A DNA stretch of 64,000 bases from Calonectria ilicicola. Its lineage: Eukaryota; Ascomycota; Sordariomycetes; Hypocreales; Nectriaceae. The notes below the pieces were generated by a model. That model searched no databases. It was not told the origin of the DNA and saw only the letters and a list, made by a program, of their open reading frames with translations. Shown piece after piece: positions 23,291 through 34,582 of this stretch; position 1 is the stretch's first letter, and each line of letters starts with the position of its first letter. The translations under genes were made by a program, and so were the position numbers. Location: the NCBI GenBank assembly GCA_020809705.1, contig CP085835.1:3720001-3784000 (forward strand), in the 5' to 3' direction.

Positions 23291-26200
23291 TTTGGGTGTT
23301 TAAGCGAGAGTTCTTTAGAAGAAGTGAAGTGATGATGTGTATTGCAACTGAGATTGCTTTGAATTGATGGATTGATGGTGAATACAATTATTTTCAAGTG
23401 GAATACGCTCTATATTTATGTTTTCCAAGTATTACCTATTCTATCATGACCTTTGTCGTTGGTTCATGGTACACTTGGATCCTCGCAAGGACCTGTGGCC
23501 CCATCGCCACTTGGGCTGAATGCCAATCCATTTCCCATCTTACACCCGATGTCATTATCCTTACACTCGATGCTTGCAATTGCAGTTGCAGACTTTGAAA
23601 TCAAGGGCCAGGACGCGCAGCCCTGTGGCGGATAATGCCGTTGTTGGTTGAGTGCGCACGTTCAAAGAGGATCGTGGCAGTGGGACGGCATTCCGAATTT
23701 GTGCGCCTAGGGCGAGAGTGGGGAAAAGTCCGAGGTCGAGCTCGTCCTTCGGGTTTGAAGTCGCGCCGAATGTGGAATGGCGAGTGTGATGGCAGGTCCT
23801 GGTCCATTTCTCTCGCCAAAAATGCACAACCAACACACATTTTAATCTGGAGAACCAACCGCCACCAAGGCTCCGGTCCACCCGCGACAGCACTGATCTT
23901 GTCCCGATTAGCCGGTCTCTAGACCGCTGGTTAGTCGAGAATCTGGTAAAATGACGTTTCACGACTGTCTAGGCTGAATTTTTTTTGACTTGACATGATA
24001 GTCTGGATGGATACAATTGACCAGGATGAAGAATCCGCCTGGATGGGAACAGGGTTGCTCAATTTGCCTCGATCTGCAGAGTTCCCAGAGAAGCGGAAGC
24101 CAAACGCGGAAGCTCGCGCAGGGCTGAATTGCTCTAGGTGCTAGTTGGTCAAAGTTTGTCCCTATTTCCACATCTTAGCCACGTAGATGTCGTTTAGATC
24201 GTATCGCCAGGCGATGTGAAAGTACAAACAGCTTGCTTGCATAAGGCTTTGGATGACGCGTCCCACATATAATTAGGAGTTACGGTCAGCCCTCGAATCT
24301 AGCGAATAACAAGTCGACCCATATCATCATCAAAATAAAAATTATCGTTGACATTTATATAACCATATTGCAGAGCCAAACTCTGAGCCGAGAAGCGATG
24401 GTCCCTGGGTGATTACTCGGGTCGAAAATTCGCCCATACCTGTTATGCGGAACTGGCTATTTACCGCTCTTATTTTGATAGCAAGGACTCATACTGACAC
24501 CTAAACCATCCAAATAAATATTCCAAATAATTACTCTCCGATAGACAGGGTGTAGAGCAAAGCCAAAGTCATAGGAGTCGCATCACCATTTCAACGTGGT
24601 ATGCAACCAAACTTAGAGTATTGCCCATAAAAGCACCAAGTAATTAGATGAATGATGGTGCGGTGGCCGGTAGGATTCACGGCCATACCTCACTCATTTT
24701 ATCAAATTCATTGTAGCACAGCGAACAACGGCGAGATTCAGGGAAGAGTCATGGATGCTATGTCATGTATTTGTCATGTTAGAGGTTTGGGCAGATGAAC
24801 TAGGCCTCTGAGTCAAAACGGGAAAACGGCGAGCGTTCCAGGTTAATTTTTGCGAGCATGCATGCATCCACGTGAAATTCCCAACAGTTGTAACGTTGTT
24901 GGCTCAAAAAAACGGTTGAGTTTCAGCCGCCTTTGGCGTTGGACGAGTTTGAGACCGAGAAGCTGGATGAGACTTGTCGAGTTGAAGAACGCCACGAGTG
25001 GCTGTGTCATGCATGAGTTTGTCTAGCCACACCCACGCCCTGAATCAATGGTCCGTGCACTGAGCAAGGCACACCAGATACCAGCTGGCAATCACTTGTA
25101 CCCCCTCACTTTTCCCCCCACGCTCCAGGGTAGCCTTGCTGGCACGGGTACAACCCCACGAACATCTGACAACATTCAAAGCTGTAGGTCGATAAGAAGG
25201 AGTTTATGGTTCTTTATTTCATATCCGTTTTGCTTCTTTTTTTTTTTTTAAGGTGCATTTATAGAAAAGAAATCGGCGGTAGTTTGGTGGATTGCTTGTC
25301 AGGCAGGTTATGTAGTACCTTTTGTTCTGTAATAAAAGAATTTCTACGCCAACGTTTGTTTACTTCAAGTTTCACAGTCCACATGCGCTATCAATTGGCT
25401 GGTGAAATTTAACAATGTGGCTAACAACAGTGGCGGAGCTTAAAAGAACCAAGGTGCAAACACACTGAGCCATGTGAGAAGTCTTCACTGTTCTAGCTTT
25501 GGTTGACTAAGAAACTAGCTTCACTTTTTCCCTTCCACCGGCCCAGAATTTCAGTCTTGGCGGTGAAATGGCAAGACATGATGACGCAGTTTCACATGTT
25601 TGTCAGGATTTGCATATGTTTTAGCGTGATGAAAAGGAAAAAAAAACGGCGAGTAATTTGTCACATGTGTTGACTTAGTTTGCGATGTTTTATCATGGGG
25701 TTGGTTGTGCTTGGGTGTGTGGAGAGAGCCTCATGATCGACCAACTGGGGATGACGCGTGAGATTGGTGGGTAATTAACAGCATTCAAACCTAAATAACG
25801 CTTGGCTCTCTTTTTTTCTTTTTTATCCGTGCTTTATTGAATGGGTCTTTTCTTTGTTACTGTTTTCTGGGGGAACAGCTAAAGAGGAGAGAGCGCGTGA
25901 GAGACAGAAACACAGGGACAGAGACAGAGACATGGGTTGCGAACTGGTCAGGTCAGACAAGAAAAGTCAATCTTCAACAGCTAATTGCCATGTCGAGTAC
26001 CGGCCCCACCGAGCTCGGAAATGAAAGTGGGTACTATCCGAGGCAAGTCACGATGGCTGACGCGCTGGTGTTGTGCTGTAGCGAGCATTGAATGGGCGTT
26101 GTCGGTCCGTGAGCGAAGAGGCGAAAAGTGTCCGGCCGGTTTAAAGGAGGAGAGATAAAAGGTCAGTATCGGAGCTGAGGCTCAAGGGAATCTGCAGCAC

Positions 26201-26608
26201 TAATTGGGTGGTGGTGGTCTGGACTGCTAACGTAAGGGTGGCCTCAATCAATTACCACTGTAACATCCCGTATCCCGCGGGATTCTTCGCTTGCCACTCT
26301 CTCTGCTGTGTCCCCCCCCAAAAAAGATGCCGAGGCTCAGTGAAGAAAGTGGCCCATGTCGTCATCTCCACTCTGTATTCTGTACTGGTGGGGAGCTCTC
26401 CGATGTCGCGCTAGATCTCAACCTCGGGGTACCTTAGCGTGTCTTCACCCCAAGATCCACAATCTCCCATCTTATCGTATCCGTCTCGTGGCCGATAATC
26501 TAAAATAAAAATGGTCCCCCGTCGTCCTGCGCATTGTTGTTGCTGCTGCTGTCGCAAGAGACACAATCAATCGATATCCTCTCTCCAACATCGACACCAT
26601 CACCCACA
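23291..26608. other. Long intergenic region upstream of acyl-CoA oxidase
   Basis: 3.3 kb, the longest gap in the window. Frames in it are short and unsupported. It contains a poly-T run at about 25239-25250 and, in the last 600 bp, the CCGAGG/CCTCGG elements listed separately. A small gene with several introns could still hide here. Confidence 0.5.
26038..26427 (+). promoter_or_regulatory. Three CCTCGG/CCGAGG fatty-acid response elements
   Basis: CCGAGG occurs at 26038-26043 and 26330-26335 and CCTCGG at 26422-26427, that is 571, 279 and 187 bp before the acyl-CoA oxidase ATG. In filamentous ascomycetes this hexamer is the known core of sites bound by the FarA/FarB regulators of beta-oxidation genes. 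Fatty-acid induction is inferred. Confidence 0.6.
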
Positions 26609-28705
26609 ATGCCTCCGCCGAATCCTGACTGGGTCAAGGCCCTGAAGCCCTCGGGCATCCAGGGCTCAGAGCTCCTCGCAAAGGAGAGAGCTCAGTCCGA
26701 CGTCAACGTTGACCAGCTCGCCAACTACCTCTTCACCCCCGAGGTCCTCGAGCGACGCGCCAAGATCCTTGAGCTGCTCCAGGCTGACCCCGTCTTCGAC
26801 AAGTCGCACGACTACTTCCGCGGCCGCACCGACAGAATCAAGGCCGCCCTCGCTCGCGGCAAGGCCCTCCAGCGCCTCTCCGTCAAGCACAACTGGAGCC
26901 CCGAGGAGTACCAAGATGCCAACGACCTCATCAGCGAGCCCACGCCCTACGGCCTCCACGCTTCCATGTTCCTCAAGACGTTGCAGGAGCAGGCCACCCC
27001 CGAGCAGCACAAGCTCTTCCTCGAGCCCGCCATGCGCTACGAATACATTGGCTGCTATGCCCAGACCGAGCTTGGCCACGGCTCCAACGTGCGAGGCCTC
27101 GAGACGACGGCCACCTGGGACCCCAAAGACAAGACCTTCACCCTGCACTCGCCGCACCTGACGGCCTCCAAGTGGTGGATTGGCTCGCTGGGCAAGGCCG
27201 CCAACCATGCCGTCGTTGTCGCACAGCTCATTGTCAACGGAAAGACGCTGGGCCCTCACCCCTTTGTCGTCCAGGTCCGTGATCTCAAGACACACCAGCC
27301 CATGCCCAACGTCCACGTCGGAGACATCGGTCCCAAGTTCGGCTACAACACCATGGACAACGGTTTCCTGCTCTTCAACCACGTCAAGATCCCCCACGTC
27401 AACATGCTGAGCCGCTTCTCCGGCATCGACCCCGAGACCAGCAAGTACATCCGACCCTCGAACCCGGCCCTCGTCTACGGCACCCTGACTTTTATCCGAT
27501 CGAGCATCGTCCTTACATCCGGATCCGTCCTTGCCCGAGGCGCAACTATTGCCACCCGATACTGCGCTGTGCGACGCCAGTTCCAGGACCGTGAGACTGC
27601 TGAGGGTGCAGTTGGCGAGAACCAGGTGCTCGACTACACCATGGTGCAGCACCGAATTCTGCCCCTGCTGGCTGCCTCCTACGCCCTGCACTTCACCGGC
27701 CGCGCTATGCTGAACCTCTACCAGGCAAACCAGAAGCGCATGGCCCAGGCCCGCCGTGGAAACGACGGTCAGGAGCGAGCTCCCGGCCCTGAGGAGCTCA
27801 AGCCCAGCAGCGATCTCCTCGCTGACCTCCACGCCACCTCGTGTGCCCTCAAGGCCTTTGCCTCTACCACAGCCGCCGAGGGTCTCGAGGTCTGCCGCCG
27901 TGCCTGCGGTGGACACGGATACTCGGCCTTCTCCGGCATTGGTACCTGGTACGCCGATTACCTGCCCAACGTGACATGGGAGGGTGACAACTACATGCTC
28001 ACCCAGCAGGTCGCTCGCTACCTGCTCAAGTCTGCCCGCGCCGTCCTCGATGGCAAGGCCGCCGACAACACCGTCACCCGCATCTTCCAGCAGTTTATCC
28101 GACGACAGGACATTGGCGCCGCCTTTGACGTCCTGGACAGCGACCAGGATCTCGTCGACGCCTTTGCCTGGCGCGTGGCCTTCCTGACCTTTGAGGCTCT
28201 CAAGCACCGGGACGAGGAGAAGCAGTCTTGGAACAGCCTGCTTGTCGACTTCTGGCGTCTGTCCACTGCCTTTGCCCAGTACCTTGTTGTCAAGAACTTC
28301 TACGAGGCTCTCCAGGACAAGGCCACCACCGACTCCCTTGACAAGCCCACACTGGAGCTTCTTCACAAGCTGTTCCAGCTCTTTGCTCTTCACCACCTCA
28401 CATCCCACGCCTCCGAGTTCTTCACCAGCGCCGCCACCACCGTACGCCAGATCCAGCTTGCCCGCACCAAGCGCTCGCTTAAGTTGCTCGAAGAGATTCG
28501 ACCTCACGCCGTGCGCCTGGTCGACGCCTGGAAGTTCCCTGACTGGCAGCTCGACAGCTCCCTGGGCCGTTATGACGGCAAGGTCTACGAGGACATGTTC
28601 CACCGCGCTTCAGAGATCAATCCCCTTAACGACGTCGTCTTTGACCCTTACCCTGACTCCCCCGTCTTGTTCCGCGGAGAGGCCGAACCCAAGCCAAAAC
28701 TATAG
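26609..28705 (+). CDS. Peroxisomal acyl-CoA oxidase
   Basis: 698 residues, no intron. The ATG at 26609 is chosen because upstream in-frame codons read Leu-rich leader sequence and homologues start near here. It catalyses the first, H2O2-forming step of peroxisomal beta-oxidation, FAD-dependent conversion of acyl-CoA to 2-enoyl-CoA. Family signatures: CYAQTELGHGSNVRGLETTA (about 151-170, FAD and substrate loop), KWWIGSLGKAANHAVVVAQL, RRACGGHGYSAFSGIGTWYA and NVTWEGDNYMLTQQVARYLL with the catalytic Glu in WEGDN. Full length for the family. The C-terminus is PKL, only a weak PTS1-like tripeptide, so import may use another route as in yeast Pox1. Codons are strongly GC3-rich, unlike its neighbours, a mark of high expression. 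Probably induced by fatty acids through the upstream CCTCGG sites. Confidence 0.93.
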   Translation: MPPPNPDWVKALKPSGIQGSELLAKERAQSDVNVDQLANYLFTPEVLERRAKILELLQADPVFDKSHDYFRGRTDRIKAALARGKALQRLSVKHNWSPEEYQDANDLISEPTPYGLHASMFLKTLQEQATPEQHKLFLEPAMRYEYIGCYAQTELGHGSNVRGLETTATWDPKDKTFTLHSPHLTASKWWIGSLGKAANHAVVVAQLIVNGKTLGPHPFVVQVRDLKTHQPMPNVHVGDIGPKFGYNTMDNGFLLFNHVKIPHVNMLSRFSGIDPETSKYIRPSNPALVYGTLTFIRSSIVLTSGSVLARGATIATRYCAVRRQFQDRETAEGAVGENQVLDYTMVQHRILPLLAASYALHFTGRAMLNLYQANQKRMAQARRGNDGQERAPGPEELKPSSDLLADLHATSCALKAFASTTAAEGLEVCRRACGGHGYSAFSGIGTWYADYLPNVTWEGDNYMLTQQVARYLLKSARAVLDGKAADNTVTRIFQQFIRRQDIGAAFDVLDSDQDLVDAFAWRVAFLTFEALKHRDEEKQSWNSLLVDFWRLSTAFAQYLVVKNFYEALQDKATTDSLDKPTLELLHKLFQLFALHHLTSHASEFFTSAATTVRQIQLARTKRSLKLLEEIRPHAVRLVDAWKFPDWQLDSSLGRYDGKVYEDMFHRASEINPLNDVVFDPYPDSPVLFRGEAEPKPKL

Positions 28706-28933
28706 ACTAGATCTTCTTGCTCTATTTTATTTTTCCTTTTTGTGTTTTTGCGTGTAAATTGTTGTTTTTAGATGGGCTCATGATGGCTCTTGTATAGACA
28801 AAGACAGAAGAAGACATGACTAGACTTGATCGAAATACAATTTTTGACAGCTCTTACTGGGGCATAGAGATATCTCTTTACAGTACTTTGACTTGTGATG
28901 CAATGTATTAATTTGTAGATCGACATGCTAATA

Positions 28934-31845
28934 TTATACTATTTCTACTTTGAAGGTACTGCCTGAGGTTTTGTAATCCTGCAGCCAAGGGTATTGTGGA
29001 TATATTCCAGTTCCAGTAAAGAAATCCTCATAACTGGGACCGTCGCAAAACCGTTTCTTCATCTCTTGCACGGAGGCCCCGTACAATCCTGATTCAACCT
29101 GCCGCCCTAAGACTGACTTCTTGATGTGAGCGTAGAGATGACACATCAATTGGTCCCACTCAACGCGGATGACATAGAAAGTCCTATCGGGTTTTTGATC
29201 AAGACCCCAGTTTTGGAATTTTGAAGGGACCGTGTCCCATTCATCCGGATTTAATTCTTCTACACGAAATTCCAGGGGATGGCTTTCACTGGTGAAATGA
29301 CAGAAATCCCTCCCAGCCTTTTGATCTGTGATGAATTGGAAGTCACCTTCTTGTATCTTGGGTTTGAATTTTAGAGGCATAAGGCGCGTATAACTTTGGA
29401 TTATAGAACCTTGCGCTTTTCTCTTGACATCGGCATCTCTGCTTCCGACCCACCGCATCACGCTTTCCATTATTTCCAAATAAGAAAGAAATGATAACCC
29501 GTAAGTTCTTACAACATGAAATTCTGTGACTCGCTCAGATTGGGGGGGATGTTTGGCGGGATGTGGTCTAGCCCAGGGCTCCAAATATGGGTAGGTCCTT
29601 AAGCGAAAGGGGTCGAGAATACGATAAAAGACGTTAGTATTTAAGTTATCCTTGAAATTTCTACTCTTGAGAAAGTCCTTCGTTTCTTTTCTGTAGTACG
29701 ACATCATACAACGCGCTGAGCTCACCTGGAAATCACCTAGATCAATACTCTCCGCAAATTCCCTGCGTTCGCCTGCTGGCTGTTCGAAAAAGAGATGCGG
29801 ACAGGATCCCATAAGTGTATATTGCTGCGGTTTCCCCGTCGGGCGCAAGGCGAAAAAGTGCGGCTCTGAAACACCTGGATCAAATAGGAAGAGCTCGTCC
29901 CCTGGCTCGATGACAGCATGAAGTGACTTGGGGCTCGTTAGGTAGAAAGAGACCGTCTTGTTTGGATGGAAAATCTTCGACTTGTAGACTCCAAGACCCA
30001 ATTGCAAGGGTCCAATCTTCTCAACAGGGGACTCCATAACAAGTATCTTTGTCATATATAAGGACAACGCCCCAGTGGTAGTATCGATACTGGCGGCTTT
30101 GTACCACGATCGCTCTAGCCACACTGTTGGCAGCGCCTCCTCCAGGACCAAAGGGGCGATCATGCCTTGCCTCATGGGAGACTTTGAGGAGATCCATTTC
30201 TTCTCATAAGTCCATGCACGGGCCAGGGGATCAAGTTCCTCTTCGTCAGCTGACTTATTGTCTTTTGAACTATTTTGATTCTTATTCTTTTTCTCTTTTT
30301 TTAGGATCCTGAACTTGTTTTTATCTTGGGAAATATGACACAAGGCTACCCTAGTTGGGTTCTCTAACGCTTCGAGCCAAGCACCCAAGGCTGTTCTCAT
30401 GGCAAATGGGGAGGGCCAGCCTTTTTGACCAATTTGAATTGAATTCTGTAGCGAATCCTGTGAACACCAATCTGGAACCCACGTAAGATGCGAGGCGCGG
30501 TTTGAAGCACCAGCAGCATGTAATAGCAACTCAAACATGCGCTCATTGATGATGCAGTGTGCAAACATGCCGACGAACACTTGCTGCGATGATAATGTAT
30601 AATCAATTGGGAAGTATTCTTTGATTCTCTCGGATTGTAGACCCATGACCCCGAATAGTCTATCACGGAGGTCGGCAGCTCGAGAATTTGAAGTCAAATT
30701 TAGAAGCTGGGACATACTTTCAATACCTAGCGTTTTCTGGCAAAGCCGTGGGAGCCATGGAGCTTTGGTTTCTCCCCAATCTGTATTAGTAGACTGAGAC
30801 AGAAATTTGGCATCAGCCATGAATAGTTCGTTCCCAATGGGAATTAGTATACGCGGGGGTAGGATGAGTTCTTGGATGACCCAAACCCTGCTAAAATAAC
30901 GCCTGTTGATAATTTTCTGGAAGTCTATCCAGGAATCCAAAAGATGGACTGCTTCCTGAGTTTTTGTTTTGGCGAGGGCCGATCTATTTACTAAACTTGA
31001 GAGCTGGTGACGTTTTGGGTACGCCTCAGGTGAATGGTTGACAATATCTGTTCCAAGCCAAAGTACCACCTGGAAGCAATTGGAATATATTAGGTCCATC
31101 TTGGAGACCTGCATCCCTCTTTCTGTTGTATTCTGCTGGTTGATGCAAATTGCATCGATCCAGACAAATCGCATTGTTCGCCGTGGTCGCAACCAGGAAA
31201 GCATGTCCCAGCAGTTTTTCGTTTGCATCATGATGTCCCAATGGTCACCGACGTATAATGGCTGACAACTACGCTTCCACGTTAGAACATGGCAGCCGAA
31301 AGTTAAATGTCATGGCTCCGGGCCGCTTACAGGCTGCTATTTTCATCTTCTCCACCCCAGGTATAAGAAACTGCTTCGTATTCAGGATAATTGGTATATT
31401 TGTAAACCTCCAGTGTGAGATGGATGGGCTTAGAAAGATCTTGTGTTGGTGGAAGGCATGCAAGACGGAACTCATCCGGAGCCAGGGGGTCTCTGTGGAG
31501 TAAGGATGGCGCATGTGGGTGTGGCGGTGTTGTAGGGCTTGCTGAAGTTTCAGATTCATCGAATGTGTGTTTTATGTCCGAGCACTTGTCCTCATTTGTA
31601 TCATATGTACTTTTCTGCGTGGAGGAGTCGAGCCAAGCCTCGCTGAGCGACAAAGGCCATCTCAAGTTGAGTTTCCCTGGGGACTCATCAGGCGGAGGGG
31701 GAACAAAAGAACTTGGTGTTGCTTGCTTGTGTTGCTCGAGAGCCTTTTCTGGTGTCGCGTGACAATTTTTACACTTTGGTAACGATTGAGAGACTTCAAA
31801 ATAGATCTCAGGGCTAGGACAGCCCTTCTGATGCCACCGTATCAT
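28934..31845 (-). CDS. Heterokaryon-incompatibility (HET) domain protein
   Basis: Two exons, 31845-31331 and 31268-28934, with a 62-nt GT-AG intron; 949 residues. The start is the first ATG of the frame (MIRWHQKGCP). A short C-x2-C element precedes the HET domain, whose three landmarks are all present: YEAVSYTWG (about 158-166, just before the intron), RFVWIDAICINQQN (about 205-218) and the YSNCFQVVLWLG block. RVWVIQELILPP further on is also typical. HET proteins in fungi trigger compartment death on vegetative incompatibility; this role is assumed from family membership, and most such genes are uncharacterised. A Lys/Asn-rich linker (KKEKKNKNQNSS) sits mid-protein and the C-terminal half is unassigned. 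The 3' end faces the acyl-CoA oxidase 3' end, about 230 bp away. Confidence 0.88.
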
Positions 31846-32524
31846 GTTTTTACGGAATGCTAGCAGTGGTTTGTGACGATGTATGTGCACTGGGGCCTTG
31901 AATATATTTTTCGGATTGACGAAGAAATCTTAGATAAAAATATCCCAGAATGATGAACCGTCGGATGGTTAGAAAGGATGTAGACCTTTGGTCACTGGTT
32001 TTATATCTGTTTTTGGGCCTCTGCTGAGCAACCGGGGGCATGACCTTTAGAGTAGAGAGGAGAGAGAATTGAAATGAGCGGGAATTTTAGGCAGAAATAG
32101 TCCTATAACAAGTCAGCAGCATCTCATTTGTCAAAATTTCAGGTTGGCGCATTCAAGAATCCCCAGCGGTTGGTGCACCAATCAAAGAACCAACATGTTG
32201 AGCCACGCATAACCCCGCCCGCCCGCACACAGCCTCGTCAGATCAGTTTATGAAGCACGACACCTCAAAAAAGAGGTGAGCCGAATCGTTGTCGTTGGGC
32301 ATTTCGGATTGAGGCATTTAAAGCCCCCTTTGACAAGGTGTGGCTGCACACGAAGTCGGAGAACCTTTTCAATATTTGGGAACATCCTTCAACAGCGAAA
32401 CACCGAAATATTAGGAATAGTACACGCAATTTTATTTTGTTTTAATGATTGATATCATATTCAAACAGGAGCCTCTAGGTCCCAAAGGCTCATCATTTAT
32501 CTGACATTCAACTATATTTAGAGC
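31846..32524. other. Intergenic, HET gene promoter side
   Basis: 680 bp between the HET gene start and the 3' end of the reductase gene. No coding frame or repeat is evident. Confidence 0.5.
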
Positions 32525-33631
32525 TCAAATCTGAATCACAACCTTGCCAAAGTTCTTCCTCTGCCACTGGTACTCGTACGCGGCCCTGGCATCATCGAAG
32601 CTAAAGACCTTCGAATCCACAATAGGGATAATCTTTGCAGAATCGATGGCGCGGTTCATCTCCACAAACTGCTGCTTGGAGCCGACAAAGATGCCGCGGA
32701 CGGTGCAGATGTGGTTCAGTGCATCCATCAGGGGGGGTTGCTTGTCGTTATCAGCCGTCGTGAGGAAGCCAATAATGGTGATGATTCCCTCCAACTTGAT
32801 GGCCTTGAGGGATTGTGCAATGCTTGCAGCACCTCCGATCTCGAGGATGTGGTCAAAGCCAAGTCCCTGTGGCGTCAGCCCCCGAGCAACTTCGCCCCAG
32901 TTGGAGTTTGCTCGGTAGTTGATAACATGGCTGGCTCCCAGCTCCTTGAGCTTAGCTGCCTTTTCATCCGACGAGGTTGTTGCAACCACAGTGGCACCTG
33001 CAGCAGACGCAAATTGGATTGCAGCCAAACTTACACCGCCAGTGCCTTGTGTTAGAACCCAGTCTCCGGCCTTGACAGCCTTTGATTGGATACCATAAAG
33101 TGCATTCCACGCAGTCAGAGGAGCACATGTGAGAGTACTGGCTTGGACAGGCGTCAAGGACAAAGGCGCCTTCACAAGGCAATGCTCAGGGAAAACGGCA
33201 TACTTGCGCAGAGTTCCGTCAACGGCTCCACCAAGGCCGCTTCCCACAGCTTCAGGGGTGATTGGATTGGTCTGATGATGCTCATTGAAAAGCGTGCAGA
33301 CCTTCTCGCCTACCGAGAAACCAGTAACCCTGGGACCAACCGCCAGTACAGTAGCTGCGCTATCAGAGCCAGCAATGACGGGGGTCTTCATGGCAAACGG
33401 GTAAAGTCCCTAAGAGCAGCCGTAAGTATCTGAGATGGAAGGAGGGTATTGGCTGAAAAATACCTTGGGAATAGCAAGATCTCGATAATTCAAAGACACT
33501 GCTTCGACTTGGACTAGCACATCATGGTCACTGATCTTAGGAACGGGGGCATCAGTCAGTTGGAGACCATCAAAGCTTTCTTTGTGGATGCCTGTGACGG
33601 TCCAAGCTTTGGTCGAGGTAGGTGCTGACAT
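32525..33631 (-). CDS. Medium-chain (zinc-free) alcohol dehydrogenase/quinone reductase-like
   Basis: Two exons, 33631-33464 and 33409-32525, with a 54-nt GT-AG intron; 350 residues. It belongs to the MDR superfamily: a GroES-like N-terminal barrel, then an NAD(P)-binding Rossmann fold with GDWVLTQGTGGVSLAAIQFA (glycine-rich loop) and a strand-helix pair VVATTSSDEKAAKLKELGA. The usual catalytic-zinc motif GHE is replaced by AGSDSAATV and the four structural-zinc cysteines are absent, so it is expected to be a zinc-independent NAD(P)H-dependent oxidoreductase of the quinone-oxidoreductase or enoyl-reductase type. The substrate is unknown. The protein is full length, with the typical C-terminal FGKVVIQI. 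Confidence 0.88.
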
Positions 33632-34582
33632 GATGGAGAGAGGCTGATAAGTTGAAAAAGTAGTGGCGGGATAGTAATGCGATAATGGTGCAAGAGATGG
33701 GTAGAAGGCGTTGATTGTGTTGTCACTGGATCTTTGGAGGACTGCATATTGCCAGACCCTTCAGGTTGGTTCTTATATACATTTGGGCCTTGTTCATGGA
33801 TGACAAATATTCAACTTTTTTCGGTCGCTTGAATACGCTTCACCACTCCACCTTGGAACACACCGAGCGACGCGGGCTCTAAAAGAATTGCACGCCAAAA
33901 CATATCATCCAGATGTGGAAAGGCTGAAGCCGTTCATTGGTGACGTTGTGAATGTCGGTGATTACTTTTCATTCCCGACTTGGTGTGGGGCGTTGGAGTG
34001 GCTCCACTTAGAAGGCCGATGTAAAGCCCGTGTTCTTCACTGGGATCCATTCTAACAATGTCGTAGGTTGCTCCGTCATCTTTACCAATCAAGCCTGAAT
34101 CCATAATTAAATGCAAGAAGGGACACCGCATCGGAATAAGCATTGGAATTATATGTTGTATAGACCATTTTGTCTATATTAGGCTCCATGGCATCGATTA
34201 TTTTCTACGCGGGATTTGTTGCCTTGTCGTGAAGTTGCCGGGCGCCGGCATAAGTCTGCTCTTCAATGTTGTGTTGGCCATACGTGCGTGAAAGGGAAGG
34301 CATAAACAAGGAATTGATCAAGCATCAAGCCATAAAATCTCTCCGCCGCCTTCTGGCCATCATACCCGCATAACCACGACGCCTCGACTACAGGACATTA
34401 AGTGCATTGTGACGTGCATCGTATTTTGGGAAGTGGGGTCTAGGGGGCTTTGGGCGCATGTGTAAATAGTTGTTACTTTTATTCTTCTTCTGTCTTAACG
34501 GAATAAATCCACCCGATTGTATTCACTCTAGAGCGATTCGGTAAACATACGATCATGGTGCTTTGGCTCTGTCGCATTAGGC
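33632..34582. other. Intergenic, with one weak 69-codon frame
   Basis: 950 bp. A 69-codon ATG frame on the minus strand (34143-33934, MLIPMRCPFLHLIMDSGL) has plausible composition but no homologue I know and no introns. It may be a relic or chance. Confidence 0.4.

Noticed and set aside
26666..28603. 645-codon open frame antisense to the acyl-CoA oxidase
   Set aside because: It mirrors the GC3-biased codons of a real gene; composition is Val/Gly/Leu-rich without motifs, and no independent start or intron signals exist.
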